This document shows positions 1 to 5,709 of a stretch of 6,277 nt of DNA, piece after piece. A model generated the notes under the pieces. It saw only the letters and a list, made by a program, of their open reading frames with translations. It was not told the DNA's origin and made no database searches. The DNA is from Pseudomonadota bacterium. Its GTDB lineage: Bacteria > Pseudomonadota > Gammaproteobacteria > Burkholderiales > Burkholderiaceae_B. The position numbers and the translations under genes were made by a program. Numbering within the stretch: the stretch's first letter is position 1; every line of letters starts with the position of its first letter. Where the stretch lies: positions 1-6,277 of the forward strand of contig JAEYVD010000361.1 of NCBI GenBank assembly GCA_023432075.1. The letters are read 5' to 3'.

Positions 1-842
1 GTGGGCAGCCACGACAGCAGCATGAACCACGCCACCCAGTTCAGCAGGTACACCGACCAGATCGCCAGCGTCTTGCGGGCGTAGCCATCGGCAAAGAGCG
101 CCTTGACGCTGGCGCGGATCGTCGCGTCTTCCGGCACCGTGAAGCGCGTGCCGGCCGGCAGCGGCTGGCGCGAGATATTCGCCAGGATGCGGGCAACATA
201 TCCCTGGCCCGCCGCGTCGCCGCGCATGGCCTTGAATTGCAGCGACTCGGGCAGCAGCACCACCAGCGCCCCAAGCAGCAGCAGCGGCGCCACGCCGCCC
301 ACAATGAAAATGCCCTCCCAACCGATCACGGGAAGCATGCGCGCGGCCAGCAGGCCGCCCAGCATGGCGCCCGCGGGCAGGCCCAGCAGCACGCCGGTGA
401 TCACCGAACCACGATGGCGCGCCGGCGCGTATTCCGCCGCCAGCGCCAGCACGATCGGCGTGCAGCCGCCCATGCCCAACCCGGCAATGAATCGAAGCGC
501 CAGGATGTGCCACGTTTGCGTGGCGCCCGCCGTCGCGAGCGTCGCCAACCCGAACACCGCCACGCCAATCAGCGCCGCGGGCCGGCGGCCGATCCGGTCG
601 CCCACCAGGCCCAGCGTCATGGCGCCCACCGTCATGCCGACGATACCGGCGGTCAGGATCGGCGCCAGTTCGCCGGGCTGCAACTTGAATGCCGCCAGGA
701 TCGCCGGCCCGGTGAACGCCATTGCCTGCGTGTCAAAGCCATCGAACAGCGCAATCAGAAAGCACAGGGTAAGGACGCGCCATTGAAAGGCGCCCATCCG
801 TTCCTGATCGATCAGGCTCGGAATGGAGAGGGTTGAGGCCAT
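1..842 (-). CDS. MFS transporter, aromatic acid:H+ symporter (AAHS/PcaK-MmlH) type, C-terminus cut by window edge
   Basis: Inner-membrane secondary transporter of the major facilitator superfamily. The frame stays open from the ATG at 842 to the left edge, giving 280 residues of a protein that is usually about 400-450. A GGGGAGA ribosome binding site lies 5 bases before the ATG. Seen in the translation: first helix from about residue 21 ending in DGFDTQ (34-39), the acidic DG(F/Y)D motif typical of the aromatic-acid symporters; the MFS loop 2-3 signature GLVGDRIGRR (78-87); a second conserved loop EYAPARHRG (137-145); PES (198-200) at the end of helix 6; then a hydrophilic central loop (about 201-255) and the start of helix 7 (IWSVYLLNWVAWF). 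It follows catA by 85 bases on the same strand, so import of benzoate, muconate or a related aromatic acid is likely. The substrate is inferred from context and family, not proven. A general sugar/acid MFS protein is the alternative. Confidence 0.88.
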   Translation of the reverse strand, partial: MASTLSIPSLIDQERMGAFQWRVLTLCFLIALFDGFDTQAMAFTGPAILAAFKLQPGELAPILTAGIVGMTVGAMTLGLVGDRIGRRPAALIGVAVFGLATLATAGATQTWHILALRFIAGLGMGGCTPIVLALAAEYAPARHRGSVITGVLLGLPAGAMLGGLLAARMLPVIGWEGIFIVGGVAPLLLLGALVVLLPESLQFKAMRGDAAGQGYVARILANISRQPLPAGTRFTVPEDATIRASVKALFADGYARKTLAIWSVYLLNWVAWFMLLSWLP

Positions 843-854
843 GAGAGTCTCCCC

Positions 855-871
855 GGGCTCGCGCGGAGCCC
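855..871 (-). other. Small hairpin just upstream of the transporter ribosome binding site
   Basis: Inverted repeat GGGCTC / GAGCCC (855-860 and 866-871) with a 5-base loop. On the minus-strand mRNA it ends directly beside the GGGGAGA ribosome binding site of the MFS gene, so it could influence translation initiation. The function is inferred. Confidence 0.35.
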
Positions 872-897
872 GTTATCGGTATGGGGTATGGGGTGGC

Positions 898-919
898 GGC
901 ATCGCGTCAAGGCGATGCC
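898..919 (-). other. Intercistronic hairpin after catA
   Basis: Perfect 8-bp inverted repeat GGCATCGC / GCGATGCC (898-905 and 912-919) with a 6-base loop. It starts 8 bases after the catA stop codon (TGA, 930-928). No T-run follows on the minus strand, so it is not a standard intrinsic terminator. It may protect the catA 3' end or lower read-through into the transporter. Confidence 0.5.
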
Positions 920-927
920 TGCCGGGG

Positions 928-1863
928 TCAGGCCTGGGCGGATGCGCGCAGGCGATTGACGATCTGGTTGTCCTTGCCTTGCACAAGGCCCGTGAGCACG
1001 ACGTCGAAGACGATTTCCCTGTACGCGTCTGCCTTCAGGCCCAGTTCGGCGCCGCCCGTCTTGTCGGTCACCGGCGGGATCAACGCTTCGCGGGTGGCGT
1101 AAGCGAAATCGTCCCAGATGAGGGGATCGCCCTCGATATTGAATTGCGTCGTCAGCTTGCGGTGCTGATCCGCGCTGACAAAAAGGTGCACGTGCGCCGG
1201 GCGATTGCCGTGGCGGCCCAACGCGTCCAGCAGCTGTTGCGTGGCGCCCTGGGGCGGACAGCCATAGCCGACCGGCATCAAGGTGCGGAACTCGTACTTG
1301 CCGTCCGCGCCGGTACGGACCGCGCCGCGCAGGTTGAAATCGGTCTGCGCGCCCGTCGGATCGAAGTGCGAGTAAAAGCCGTTGGAATTGGCATGCCAGC
1401 ACTCGACGACCGCATTGGCCAGCGGCTCGCCCCGGGTATCGCGCACGACGCCGCGGATCACCAGCGGACCGGCGTCGGCATCCGGATCGGCATCGATACG
1501 CGCCACGCCATCGCGCACCGGCGCGCCGGCCACGTAGAGCGGGCCTTCGATGGTGCGCGGCGTACCGCCATCCAGGCCGGCCAGCTTGTCTTCGTGGTCC
1601 ATGCGCACGTCCAGGTACTTCTCCAGGCCCAGCCCGGCGGCCAGCAGCGCGGCTTCGCCGTCGCGGCCCAGCTGATTCAGGTAATTGACGCCCGCCCAGA
1701 CTTCGTCGGGCGTGATGTCCAGATCGTCGATGGCCTTGAAAAGGTCGCTCAACAGGCGGTTCAGAATCTGCTTGAAACGCGGATTGCCTTCGCTGCCGTC
1801 CAGATTGGTCGCGGCCTTCAGCAGGTCCTGCACTTCCTTCGTGTTGAATACGTCGAGGCTCAT
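928..1863 (-). CDS. catA: Catechol 1,2-dioxygenase (intradiol, Fe(III))
   Basis: Cytoplasmic enzyme that splits catechol between its hydroxyls with O2, giving cis,cis-muconate, the first step of the catechol branch of the beta-ketoadipate pathway. The 311-residue length equals that of Acinetobacter CatA. The helical N-terminal dimerisation domain covers about residues 1-100, followed by the catalytic beta domain from TPRTIEGPLYV (101-111). The four iron ligands are visible and fall at the numbers known from Acinetobacter CatA: Tyr164 (GFYSHFD), Tyr200 (VGYGCPP), His224 and His226 (RPAHVHLF). Arg221 and Gln240 of the active site are also present. The LGRHGNRP stretch and TTQFNIEGD are typical of catechol rather than protocatechuate enzymes. 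A TGGAGAC ribosome binding site 5 bases before the ATG fixes the start. The gene begins 37 bases after the catB stop, so the two are almost surely cotranscribed. A chlorocatechol or hydroxyquinol dioxygenase is less likely given the length and the non-chloro catB type. Confidence 0.95.
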   Translation of the reverse strand: MSLDVFNTKEVQDLLKAATNLDGSEGNPRFKQILNRLLSDLFKAIDDLDITPDEVWAGVNYLNQLGRDGEAALLAAGLGLEKYLDVRMDHEDKLAGLDGGTPRTIEGPLYVAGAPVRDGVARIDADPDADAGPLVIRGVVRDTRGEPLANAVVECWHANSNGFYSHFDPTGAQTDFNLRGAVRTGADGKYEFRTLMPVGYGCPPQGATQQLLDALGRHGNRPAHVHLFVSADQHRKLTTQFNIEGDPLIWDDFAYATREALIPPVTDKTGGAELGLKADAYREIVFDVVLTGLVQGKDNQIVNRLRASAQA

Positions 1864-1900
1864 GTCTGTCTCCAGTGGGTTCTCTGTTTGTTAGGGGTGT

Positions 1901-3046
1901 TCAGTGTTTCTTGTCCGTGACCTTGACCAGTCCGTCGCGCGTGAAGCGCTTGACGCGGTCTTCGTCCAGCGTGATGCCCAGGCCCGGGCCGTCGGGCACG
2001 GTCAGCTCGAAGTCGCTGTAATCCAGCGGCTGCGTCAGGATTTCCTCGGTGATCAGCAAGGGGCCAAAGAGCTCCGTGCCCCACTGCAGTTGGGCAAAGC
2101 TTGCAAAAAGCTGGGCCGACGCCACCGTGCTGACCGCGCCTTCCAGCATCGTGCCACCATAAAGTTCGATGCCCGCCGCGTCGGCAATCGCCTCCACGCG
2201 CTGCGCCGCGAAAAGGCCACCGTTCTGCTCGATCTTGACGGCGAAGACATCGGCGCCATGCTGGCGCGCGATCTCGAACGCGGTATCCGGGCCCTGCAAG
2301 ACCTCATCGGCCATCAGCGCCACCGGGAACCGGCGCACCAGCCGCGCCAGCGCCGCGGCGCTGGCCACCGGCTGCTCCACCAGCTCGCAGCCCGCCTGCG
2401 CCAATGCCGGAATCGCCCAGGCCGCCTGCGTTTCGCTCCACGCCATGTTCACGTCGACGCGCACCGAACCGCGGTCGCCCAGCGCGCGCTTGATCGCGGC
2501 CACGTGCTCGATATCCGTCTTCGGATCGCGCGCGCCGATCTTCAGCTTGAAGATGCGGTGGCGGCGCTCTTGCAACATCTGCTCGGCTTCCGCAATGTCG
2601 CGCGTGGTGTCGCCCGACGCCAGCGTCCAGGCCACGGGCAGGCGGTCCCGGCGGCGGCCGCCCAGCAGTTCGCTGACCGGCACGCCCAGACGCTTGCCCT
2701 GAGCATCCAGCAACGCAGTCTCCAGCGCGCTCTTGGCAAAGTGATTGACCTTGACGAGCTTGCCCAGGTGCGCCATCAGCGCCTGGATGCGCGTGGCGTC
2801 CTGGCCGATCATGGCGGGCGCGAAGTACGCATCGATCGACAGCTTCATGGCCTCGGGGCTTTCCGGGCCGTACGCCATGCCGGCGATGGTGGTGCCTTCG
2901 CCGATCCCCACCACGCCGTCGCTGCAGAACACCTTCACCAGCATCAGCGTCTGGCCATACATCGTGGCCACCGACAGTTTGTGCGGGCGGATGGTGGGAA
3001 GGTCGACGAGAGAGGTTTCGATGCGTTCGATGAAGGCTGCGGGCAT
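1901..3046 (-). CDS. catB: Muconate cycloisomerase (muconate lactonizing enzyme)
   Basis: Enolase-superfamily enzyme (MLE subgroup, Mn2+/Mg2+) that lactonises cis,cis-muconate to muconolactone, the step after CatA. The longest frame opens at a GTG (3073), but I chose the ATG at 3046, giving 381 residues. From there the protein begins MPAAFIERIE, matching the usual CatB N-terminus; the KxK pair falls at K167/K169, and metal ligands at D198 (VDVN) and E224 (VEQP), the numbers known from Pseudomonas putida MLE. The third metal ligand is D247 (MADE), the opposing catalytic lysine K271 (FAVKIEQNGG), and E325 lies in GTELFGPLL. The family signatures DLPTIRPHKL, AWTLASGDT and GGTMLEG are also present. 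Neither start has a good ribosome binding site. The predicted promoter -10 ends at 3080, so the transcript would begin at or next to the GTG. First gene of a catB-catA-transporter unit. catC, often next to catB, is absent here. Confidence 0.94.
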   Translation of the reverse strand: MPAAFIERIETSLVDLPTIRPHKLSVATMYGQTLMLVKVFCSDGVVGIGEGTTIAGMAYGPESPEAMKLSIDAYFAPAMIGQDATRIQALMAHLGKLVKVNHFAKSALETALLDAQGKRLGVPVSELLGGRRRDRLPVAWTLASGDTTRDIAEAEQMLQERRHRIFKLKIGARDPKTDIEHVAAIKRALGDRGSVRVDVNMAWSETQAAWAIPALAQAGCELVEQPVASAAALARLVRRFPVALMADEVLQGPDTAFEIARQHGADVFAVKIEQNGGLFAAQRVEAIADAAGIELYGGTMLEGAVSTVASAQLFASFAQLQWGTELFGPLLITEEILTQPLDYSDFELTVPDGPGLGITLDEDRVKRFTRDGLVKVTDKKH

Positions 3047-3079
3047 GGACGGCGGTGTAGAAGAGGTGGTCACACGGCG

Positions 3080-3110
3080 TTTATAAAAGCCGGCGACTTT
3101 GCGCGTCCAA
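3080..3110 (-). promoter_or_regulatory. Putative sigma70-type promoter of the catBA operon
   Basis: Minus-strand -35 candidate TTGGAC (3110-3105) and an AT-rich -10 in TTTATAAA (3087-3080). Reading the -10 as TTTATA gives a 17-base spacer; reading it as TATAAA gives 19. The -35 shares one base with the downstream LysR-type site, as expected for an activated promoter. The start of transcription would fall near 3073. Confidence 0.6.
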
Positions 3111-3145
3111 TACTTTGAAAATCCGAATTGATACCTTTAAAGCAT
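3110..3145 (-). promoter_or_regulatory. LysR-type (CatR/ClcR-like) operator: recognition site plus activation site
   Basis: The upstream box, read on the minus strand from 3145 to 3131, is ATGC-N7-GTAT, an imperfect dyad containing the T-N11-A core. It differs by one base from the ATAC-N7-GTAT recognition site known for the CatR/ClcR/CbnR group. A second box at 3124-3110 is GGAT-N7-GTAT, keeping only one half. The centres are 21 bp apart, about two helical turns, and the second box touches the -35 hexamer. This is the usual recognition-site/activation-site layout for muconate-responsive LysR-type activators. The identity of the regulator is inferred; no such gene is in the window. Confidence 0.6.
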
Positions 3146-3177
3146 AAATAAAAAGCCCCGCCTCAAGAGGACAGGGC
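3146..3177 (-). terminator. Rho-independent terminator of the dehydratase-binding protein unit
   Basis: On the minus strand GCCCTG(T)CCT pairs with AGGCGGGGC around a CTTG loop (9 base pairs including one G-U, with one bulged base), followed by TTTTTATTT (3154-3146). It lies about 118 bases after the binding-protein stop codon and ends exactly where the cat operator begins, insulating the two units. Confidence 0.8.
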
Positions 3178-3255
3178 CAAGCGTCGATACTTTTTAGGTT
3201 TTCGTGCCGAAATCGGCCGCCCAACGGATTGAAGCCAGCCGATGAACTTGCGCTA

Positions 3256-3290
3256 GGCGGGAGCAAGACCGCTCACGATCCGCTCCCGCC
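3256..3290 (-). other. Perfect 9-bp inverted repeat after the binding-protein gene
   Basis: GGCGGGAGC (3256-3264) and GCTCCCGCC (3282-3290) flank a 17-base loop, 4 bases after the stop codon (TGA, 3297-3295). No T-run follows on the minus strand. It may be an mRNA 3' stabiliser or an accessory element working with the terminator at about 3177-3146. Confidence 0.55.
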
Positions 3291-3294
3291 CGGA

Positions 3295-4257
3295 TCAATT
3301 CGCCGTGATCTTGCCCACTTCGATCACCTTCTTCCAGCGGGCAAACTCGTCGGCCTGGAACTTGGTGAATTCCGCCGGCGTGTTGCCGACGACCTCAAAG
3401 CCCAGTTCCAGCAGACGCGGTTTGACCGACGGGTCGTTCAGCGCCTCGACAATGCCGCCGCGCAGCTTGTCGCGAACGTCGGCGGGCATGTTCTTGGGGC
3501 CGGCGAACGCCTGCCAAGACGTCACCGTCACCCCCTTCAGGCCCAGCTCTTCCATGGTGGGCACATCCGGCAGCAGGGGCGAACGCTTCGCGCTCGTGAC
3601 CGCCAGGGCGCGCAGCTTGCCCGACTGGATGTGCGTGAGGCTGGTGTTGATGTTGCTGAAGCTGGCGTCGACCTGGCCGCCCAGCAGGTCCACGATGGCG
3701 GGCGCGCCGCCCTTGTAGGGCACATGCGTAGCCTGCGTGCCGGTCTCTTGCCAGAACAGTTCGGCGGTCAGGTGATCCGAAGTGCCGTTGCCCGCCGAGG
3801 CAAAGGTCATGCGGCCCGGGTTGGCCTTCAGGTATGCCAGCACGCCCTTCAGGTCGCGGAACTGCGAGTTGGCGTTGACCACCAGGACGTTGGGCGCCTG
3901 CACGGCCACCGTGATGTATTCAAAATCCTTGAGTGCGTCGTAGCCGGGATCCTTGACCAGATGCGGGCCGATCACGAAAGGGCCCAGCGAAGACACCAGC
4001 ACCGTGTAGCCGTCGGGCGCGGCGCGCTTGGCCTGCCCCGCGCCCAGCGTGCCGCCCGCGCCGGGTTTGTTCTCGATCACGAAGGTGGCGCCAAACTTTT
4101 CCTGCAGCTTGGGCGCGACCGTGCGGGCGATCAGGTCGGTGGAACCACCTGGCGGGAATGGCACGATCATCGTGACGGGCTTGGCCGGCCAGTTCTGCGC
4201 CTGGGCCGACGCCGTGACGGCCAGGCCGAGTGCGAGCGTGGTGAACCATTTTTTCAT
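3295..4257 (-). CDS. Bug/TctC-family tripartite tricarboxylate transporter substrate-binding protein
   Basis: Periplasmic binding protein of the Bug family, whose members bind carboxylates and other small solutes for TctAB-type transporters or for sensing. The start at 4257 is supported by an AGAGGAGA ribosome binding site 6 bases upstream and by a signal peptide (MKKWFTTLALGLAVTASAQA, residues 1-20, likely cut at AQA|QN). A longer frame to 4317 would bury this signal. The mature protein shows the family hallmarks: WPAKPVTMIVPFPPGGSTDL (23-42), ENKPGAGG (62-69), APDGYT (80-85), HVPYKGGAPA (178-187), LLGGQVD (191-197), LRALAVTS (215-222) and LPDVPT (229-234). Total length of 320 residues is typical. 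It follows the hexarate dehydratase by 86 bases on the same strand, so a sugar diacid is a reasonable ligand guess. No tctA or tctB membrane gene is in the window, so it may be an orphan receptor. Family assignment is firm; the ligand is inference. Confidence 0.93.
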   Translation of the reverse strand: MKKWFTTLALGLAVTASAQAQNWPAKPVTMIVPFPPGGSTDLIARTVAPKLQEKFGATFVIENKPGAGGTLGAGQAKRAAPDGYTVLVSSLGPFVIGPHLVKDPGYDALKDFEYITVAVQAPNVLVVNANSQFRDLKGVLAYLKANPGRMTFASAGNGTSDHLTAELFWQETGTQATHVPYKGGAPAIVDLLGGQVDASFSNINTSLTHIQSGKLRALAVTSAKRSPLLPDVPTMEELGLKGVTVTSWQAFAGPKNMPADVRDKLRGGIVEALNDPSVKPRLLELGFEVVGNTPAEFTKFQADEFARWKKVIEVGKITAN

Positions 4258-4306
4258 GCGAGTCTCCTCTGGGATGGCGTCTGTCGCGCCGGTGGTGTTG
4301 CATGCG

Positions 4307-4331
4307 TCCCGCCGCAAGGCTTGCGGCGGGA
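4307..4331 (-). other. Strong intercistronic hairpin between dehydratase and binding-protein genes
   Basis: Perfect 11-bp inverted repeat TCCCGCCGCAA / TTGCGGCGGGA (4307-4317 and 4321-4331) with a 3-base loop, 12 bases after the dehydratase stop codon. The minus strand continues GACGCATG, without a T-run, so it is not a classical terminator. It could protect the upstream mRNA or set the ratio of enzyme to binding protein. Confidence 0.6.
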
Positions 4332-4343
4332 ACAGGAAATGGA

Positions 4344-5486
4344 TCAGATCCGCTTGCCGACCTCGACGCGCTCACGCGTCCAGGCCCGCGCCTGATCGCT
4401 GAGCGAGATGCCCAGACCCGGGCGGTTGGGCACCAGCATGCGGCCGTCGCGGATCTCCAGGCGCTCATTGAAAAGCGGCTCCAGCCAGTCGAAGTGTTCG
4501 ACCCACGGTTCGGTCGGGTAGATGGCGGCCAGGTGCACGTGCAGCTCCATCGCGAAGTGCGGCGCCAGCATCGCGCCGGCCTGCTCGGCCTGCGAAAGAA
4601 TCTTCAGGAACGGCGTGATGCCGCCCACACGCGGGGCGTCGGGCTGCACGTAGTCGGCGGCGCGATGGCGGATCAGGTCGCTGTGCTCGGCGGCGCTGGT
4701 CAGCATTTCGCCGGTGGCGATCGGCGTGTCGAACTGGGCGGCCAGCGCGGCGTGGCCTTCGTGGTCGTAGGCGTCCAGCGGCTCTTCGATCCACACCAGG
4801 TTGTACTGTTCAAAGATGCGGCACATGCGCTGAGCCGTCGGGCGGTCCCATTGCTGGTTGGCGTCGACCATCAGCGGCACGTCGTCGCCCAGGTGCTTGC
4901 GCACGGCTTCGACGCGGCGAATATCGAGCTGGCGGTCGGGCTGGCCGACCTTCAACTTGATGCCGCCAATGCCGCGTTCGCGCGAGGCGCTGGCGTTCAC
5001 AAGCAGTTGTTCCAGCGGCGTATGCAGAAAGCCGCCCGACGTGTTGTAGCAAGCGACCGAGTCGCGATAGGCGCCCAGCAGCTTGGCAAGCGGCAGCTTG
5101 GCGCGGCGGGCCTTCAGGTCGTAAAGCGCCACGTCGAAGGCGGCGATGGCCTGGGTCGACAGGCCGCTGCGGCCCACGGACGCGCCGGCCCAGCACAGCT
5201 TGGTCCAGAGCCGGCCGATATCGCTGGGGTCTTCGCCGATCAGGACGGGCGCGATCTCCTTGGCGTGGGCAAACTGCCCCGGGCCGCCAGCGCGCTTGGA
5301 GTAGCTGAGGCCGATGCCTTCGTCGCCGTTTTCGGTCTGCACTTCGACGAACAGCATGGCGACCTCGGTCATCGGCTTTTGCCGGCCGGTCAGCACTTTC
5401 GCGTCGCTGATCGGGGTGGCCAGCGGCAGATAGCAGGACGAGATGCGCATCCAGGCGATGCGGTCGGCGTTGGAAGAGGCGGTCAT
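4344..5486 (-). CDS. L-talarate/galactarate dehydratase (mandelate racemase subgroup of the enolase superfamily)
   Basis: Probable cytoplasmic Mg2+-dependent hexarate dehydratase that converts galactarate and/or L-talarate into a keto-deoxy-hexarate, entering 2-oxoglutarate formation. The 380-residue protein has an N-terminal capping domain (about 1-125) and a TIM barrel. Seen: the KxK motif K177-L-K179 (GGIKLKVG); metal ligands D208 (MVDANQQW), E234 (WIEEPLDAY) and E260 (IATGEML); the His-Asp dyad D283 (QPDAPRVGG) and H310 (APHFAME); and E330 (WVEHFDW). The cap segment LATPISDAKVLTGRQKPMTE (22-41) and SYSKRAGGPG resemble, from memory, the TalrD/GalrD proteins of Salmonella and Polaromonas. 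The ATG at 5486 has a CGGAGACC ribosome binding site; the frame continues open to 5819 but crosses the regulatory region and the regulator gene, so that part is rejected. Divergent from a LacI-type regulator. The His-Asp dyad excludes a muconate cycloisomerase; exact hexarate specificity is less certain. Confidence 0.87.
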   Translation of the reverse strand: MTASSNADRIAWMRISSCYLPLATPISDAKVLTGRQKPMTEVAMLFVEVQTENGDEGIGLSYSKRAGGPGQFAHAKEIAPVLIGEDPSDIGRLWTKLCWAGASVGRSGLSTQAIAAFDVALYDLKARRAKLPLAKLLGAYRDSVACYNTSGGFLHTPLEQLLVNASASRERGIGGIKLKVGQPDRQLDIRRVEAVRKHLGDDVPLMVDANQQWDRPTAQRMCRIFEQYNLVWIEEPLDAYDHEGHAALAAQFDTPIATGEMLTSAAEHSDLIRHRAADYVQPDAPRVGGITPFLKILSQAEQAGAMLAPHFAMELHVHLAAIYPTEPWVEHFDWLEPLFNERLEIRDGRMLVPNRPGLGISLSDQARAWTRERVEVGKRI

Positions 5487-5549
5487 GGGGGTCTCCGGGT
5501 GTCTGGGGCGTTGCTGCGGCAATGGTGCGCCGGCACGTCTGAACCAATG

Positions 5550-5561
5550 GACAACGTTGTC
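5550..5561. promoter_or_regulatory. LacI-family operator O1, perfect palindrome
   Basis: GACAACGTTGTC is a perfect 12-bp palindrome with the central CG step typical of LacI-family operators. It lies 64 bases upstream of the dehydratase start. The divergent LacI-type regulator is the obvious candidate to bind it; that is inference. Confidence 0.75.
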
Positions 5562-5615
5562 ATTCACAGCCAAATAAAAAGCGCCGGGATGCGGAGCCTT
5601 GCTGGCGGCGTGGTC

Positions 5616-5627
5616 AAAAACGTTGCA
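5616..5627. promoter_or_regulatory. Possible third, degenerate LacI-type site
   Basis: AAAAACGTTGCA matches O1 at 8 of 12 positions and keeps the core AACGTTG. Its centre is 24 bp from O2 and 66 bp from O1. It is weak and may be chance. Confidence 0.25.
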
Positions 5628-5639
5628 GCTGACGTTCAT

Positions 5640-5651
5640 GATAACGTTGTC
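5640..5651. promoter_or_regulatory. LacI-family operator O2
   Basis: GATAACGTTGTC matches O1 at 11 of 12 positions, including the central CG. Its centre is 90 bp from that of O1 and about 64 bp before the regulator's ATG. This suggests joint control of the dehydratase unit and autoregulation, possibly with looping between the two sites. Confidence 0.7.
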
Positions 5652-5709
5652 CAAAATTCGCGGCAAGCCGGTCCGCGATCCGTACATACCCGTACTATCC
5701 TTCCGTCTC

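Noticed and set aside
103..836. Two overlapping plus-strand frames opposite the transporter
   Set aside because: Both are shadows of a minus-strand membrane protein whose MFS motifs are plain.
880..893. TATGGGG direct repeat, two copies
   Set aside because: Two 7-base copies are too short to interpret; likely chance or minor slippage.
823..1920. Plus-strand open frame of 365 codons opposite catA
   Set aside because: Low-complexity shadow of catA with no recognisable domain or ribosome binding site.
1904..3118. Plus-strand open frame of 404 codons opposite catB
   Set aside because: His/Arg/Ala/Gln-rich shadow frame; the catalytic motifs lie on the minus strand.
4258..4317. Twenty-residue extension of the binding protein
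   Set aside because: It would precede and spoil a clear signal peptide, and part of it lies within the intercistronic hairpin.
3229..4395. Plus-strand open frame of 388 codons opposite the binding-protein gene
   Set aside because: Shadow frame; the signal peptide, ribosome binding site and Bug motifs are all on the minus strand.
1901..5486. The two enolase-superfamily genes as a tandem duplication
   Set aside because: They belong to different subgroups (opposed lysines versus His-Asp dyad) and share little beyond the superfamily motifs, so a recent duplication is excluded.
5571..5600. Possible terminator with a T-run on the minus strand between the divergent genes
   Set aside because: The only stem is about 5 bp with a large loop, and it would stop a transcript from which no gene is being read.
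5693..5698. TACTAT as a -10 element for the LacI-type gene
   Set aside because: It lies only 12 bases before the ATG and has no -35 at the proper spacing; no convincing promoter was found for this gene or for the dehydratase.
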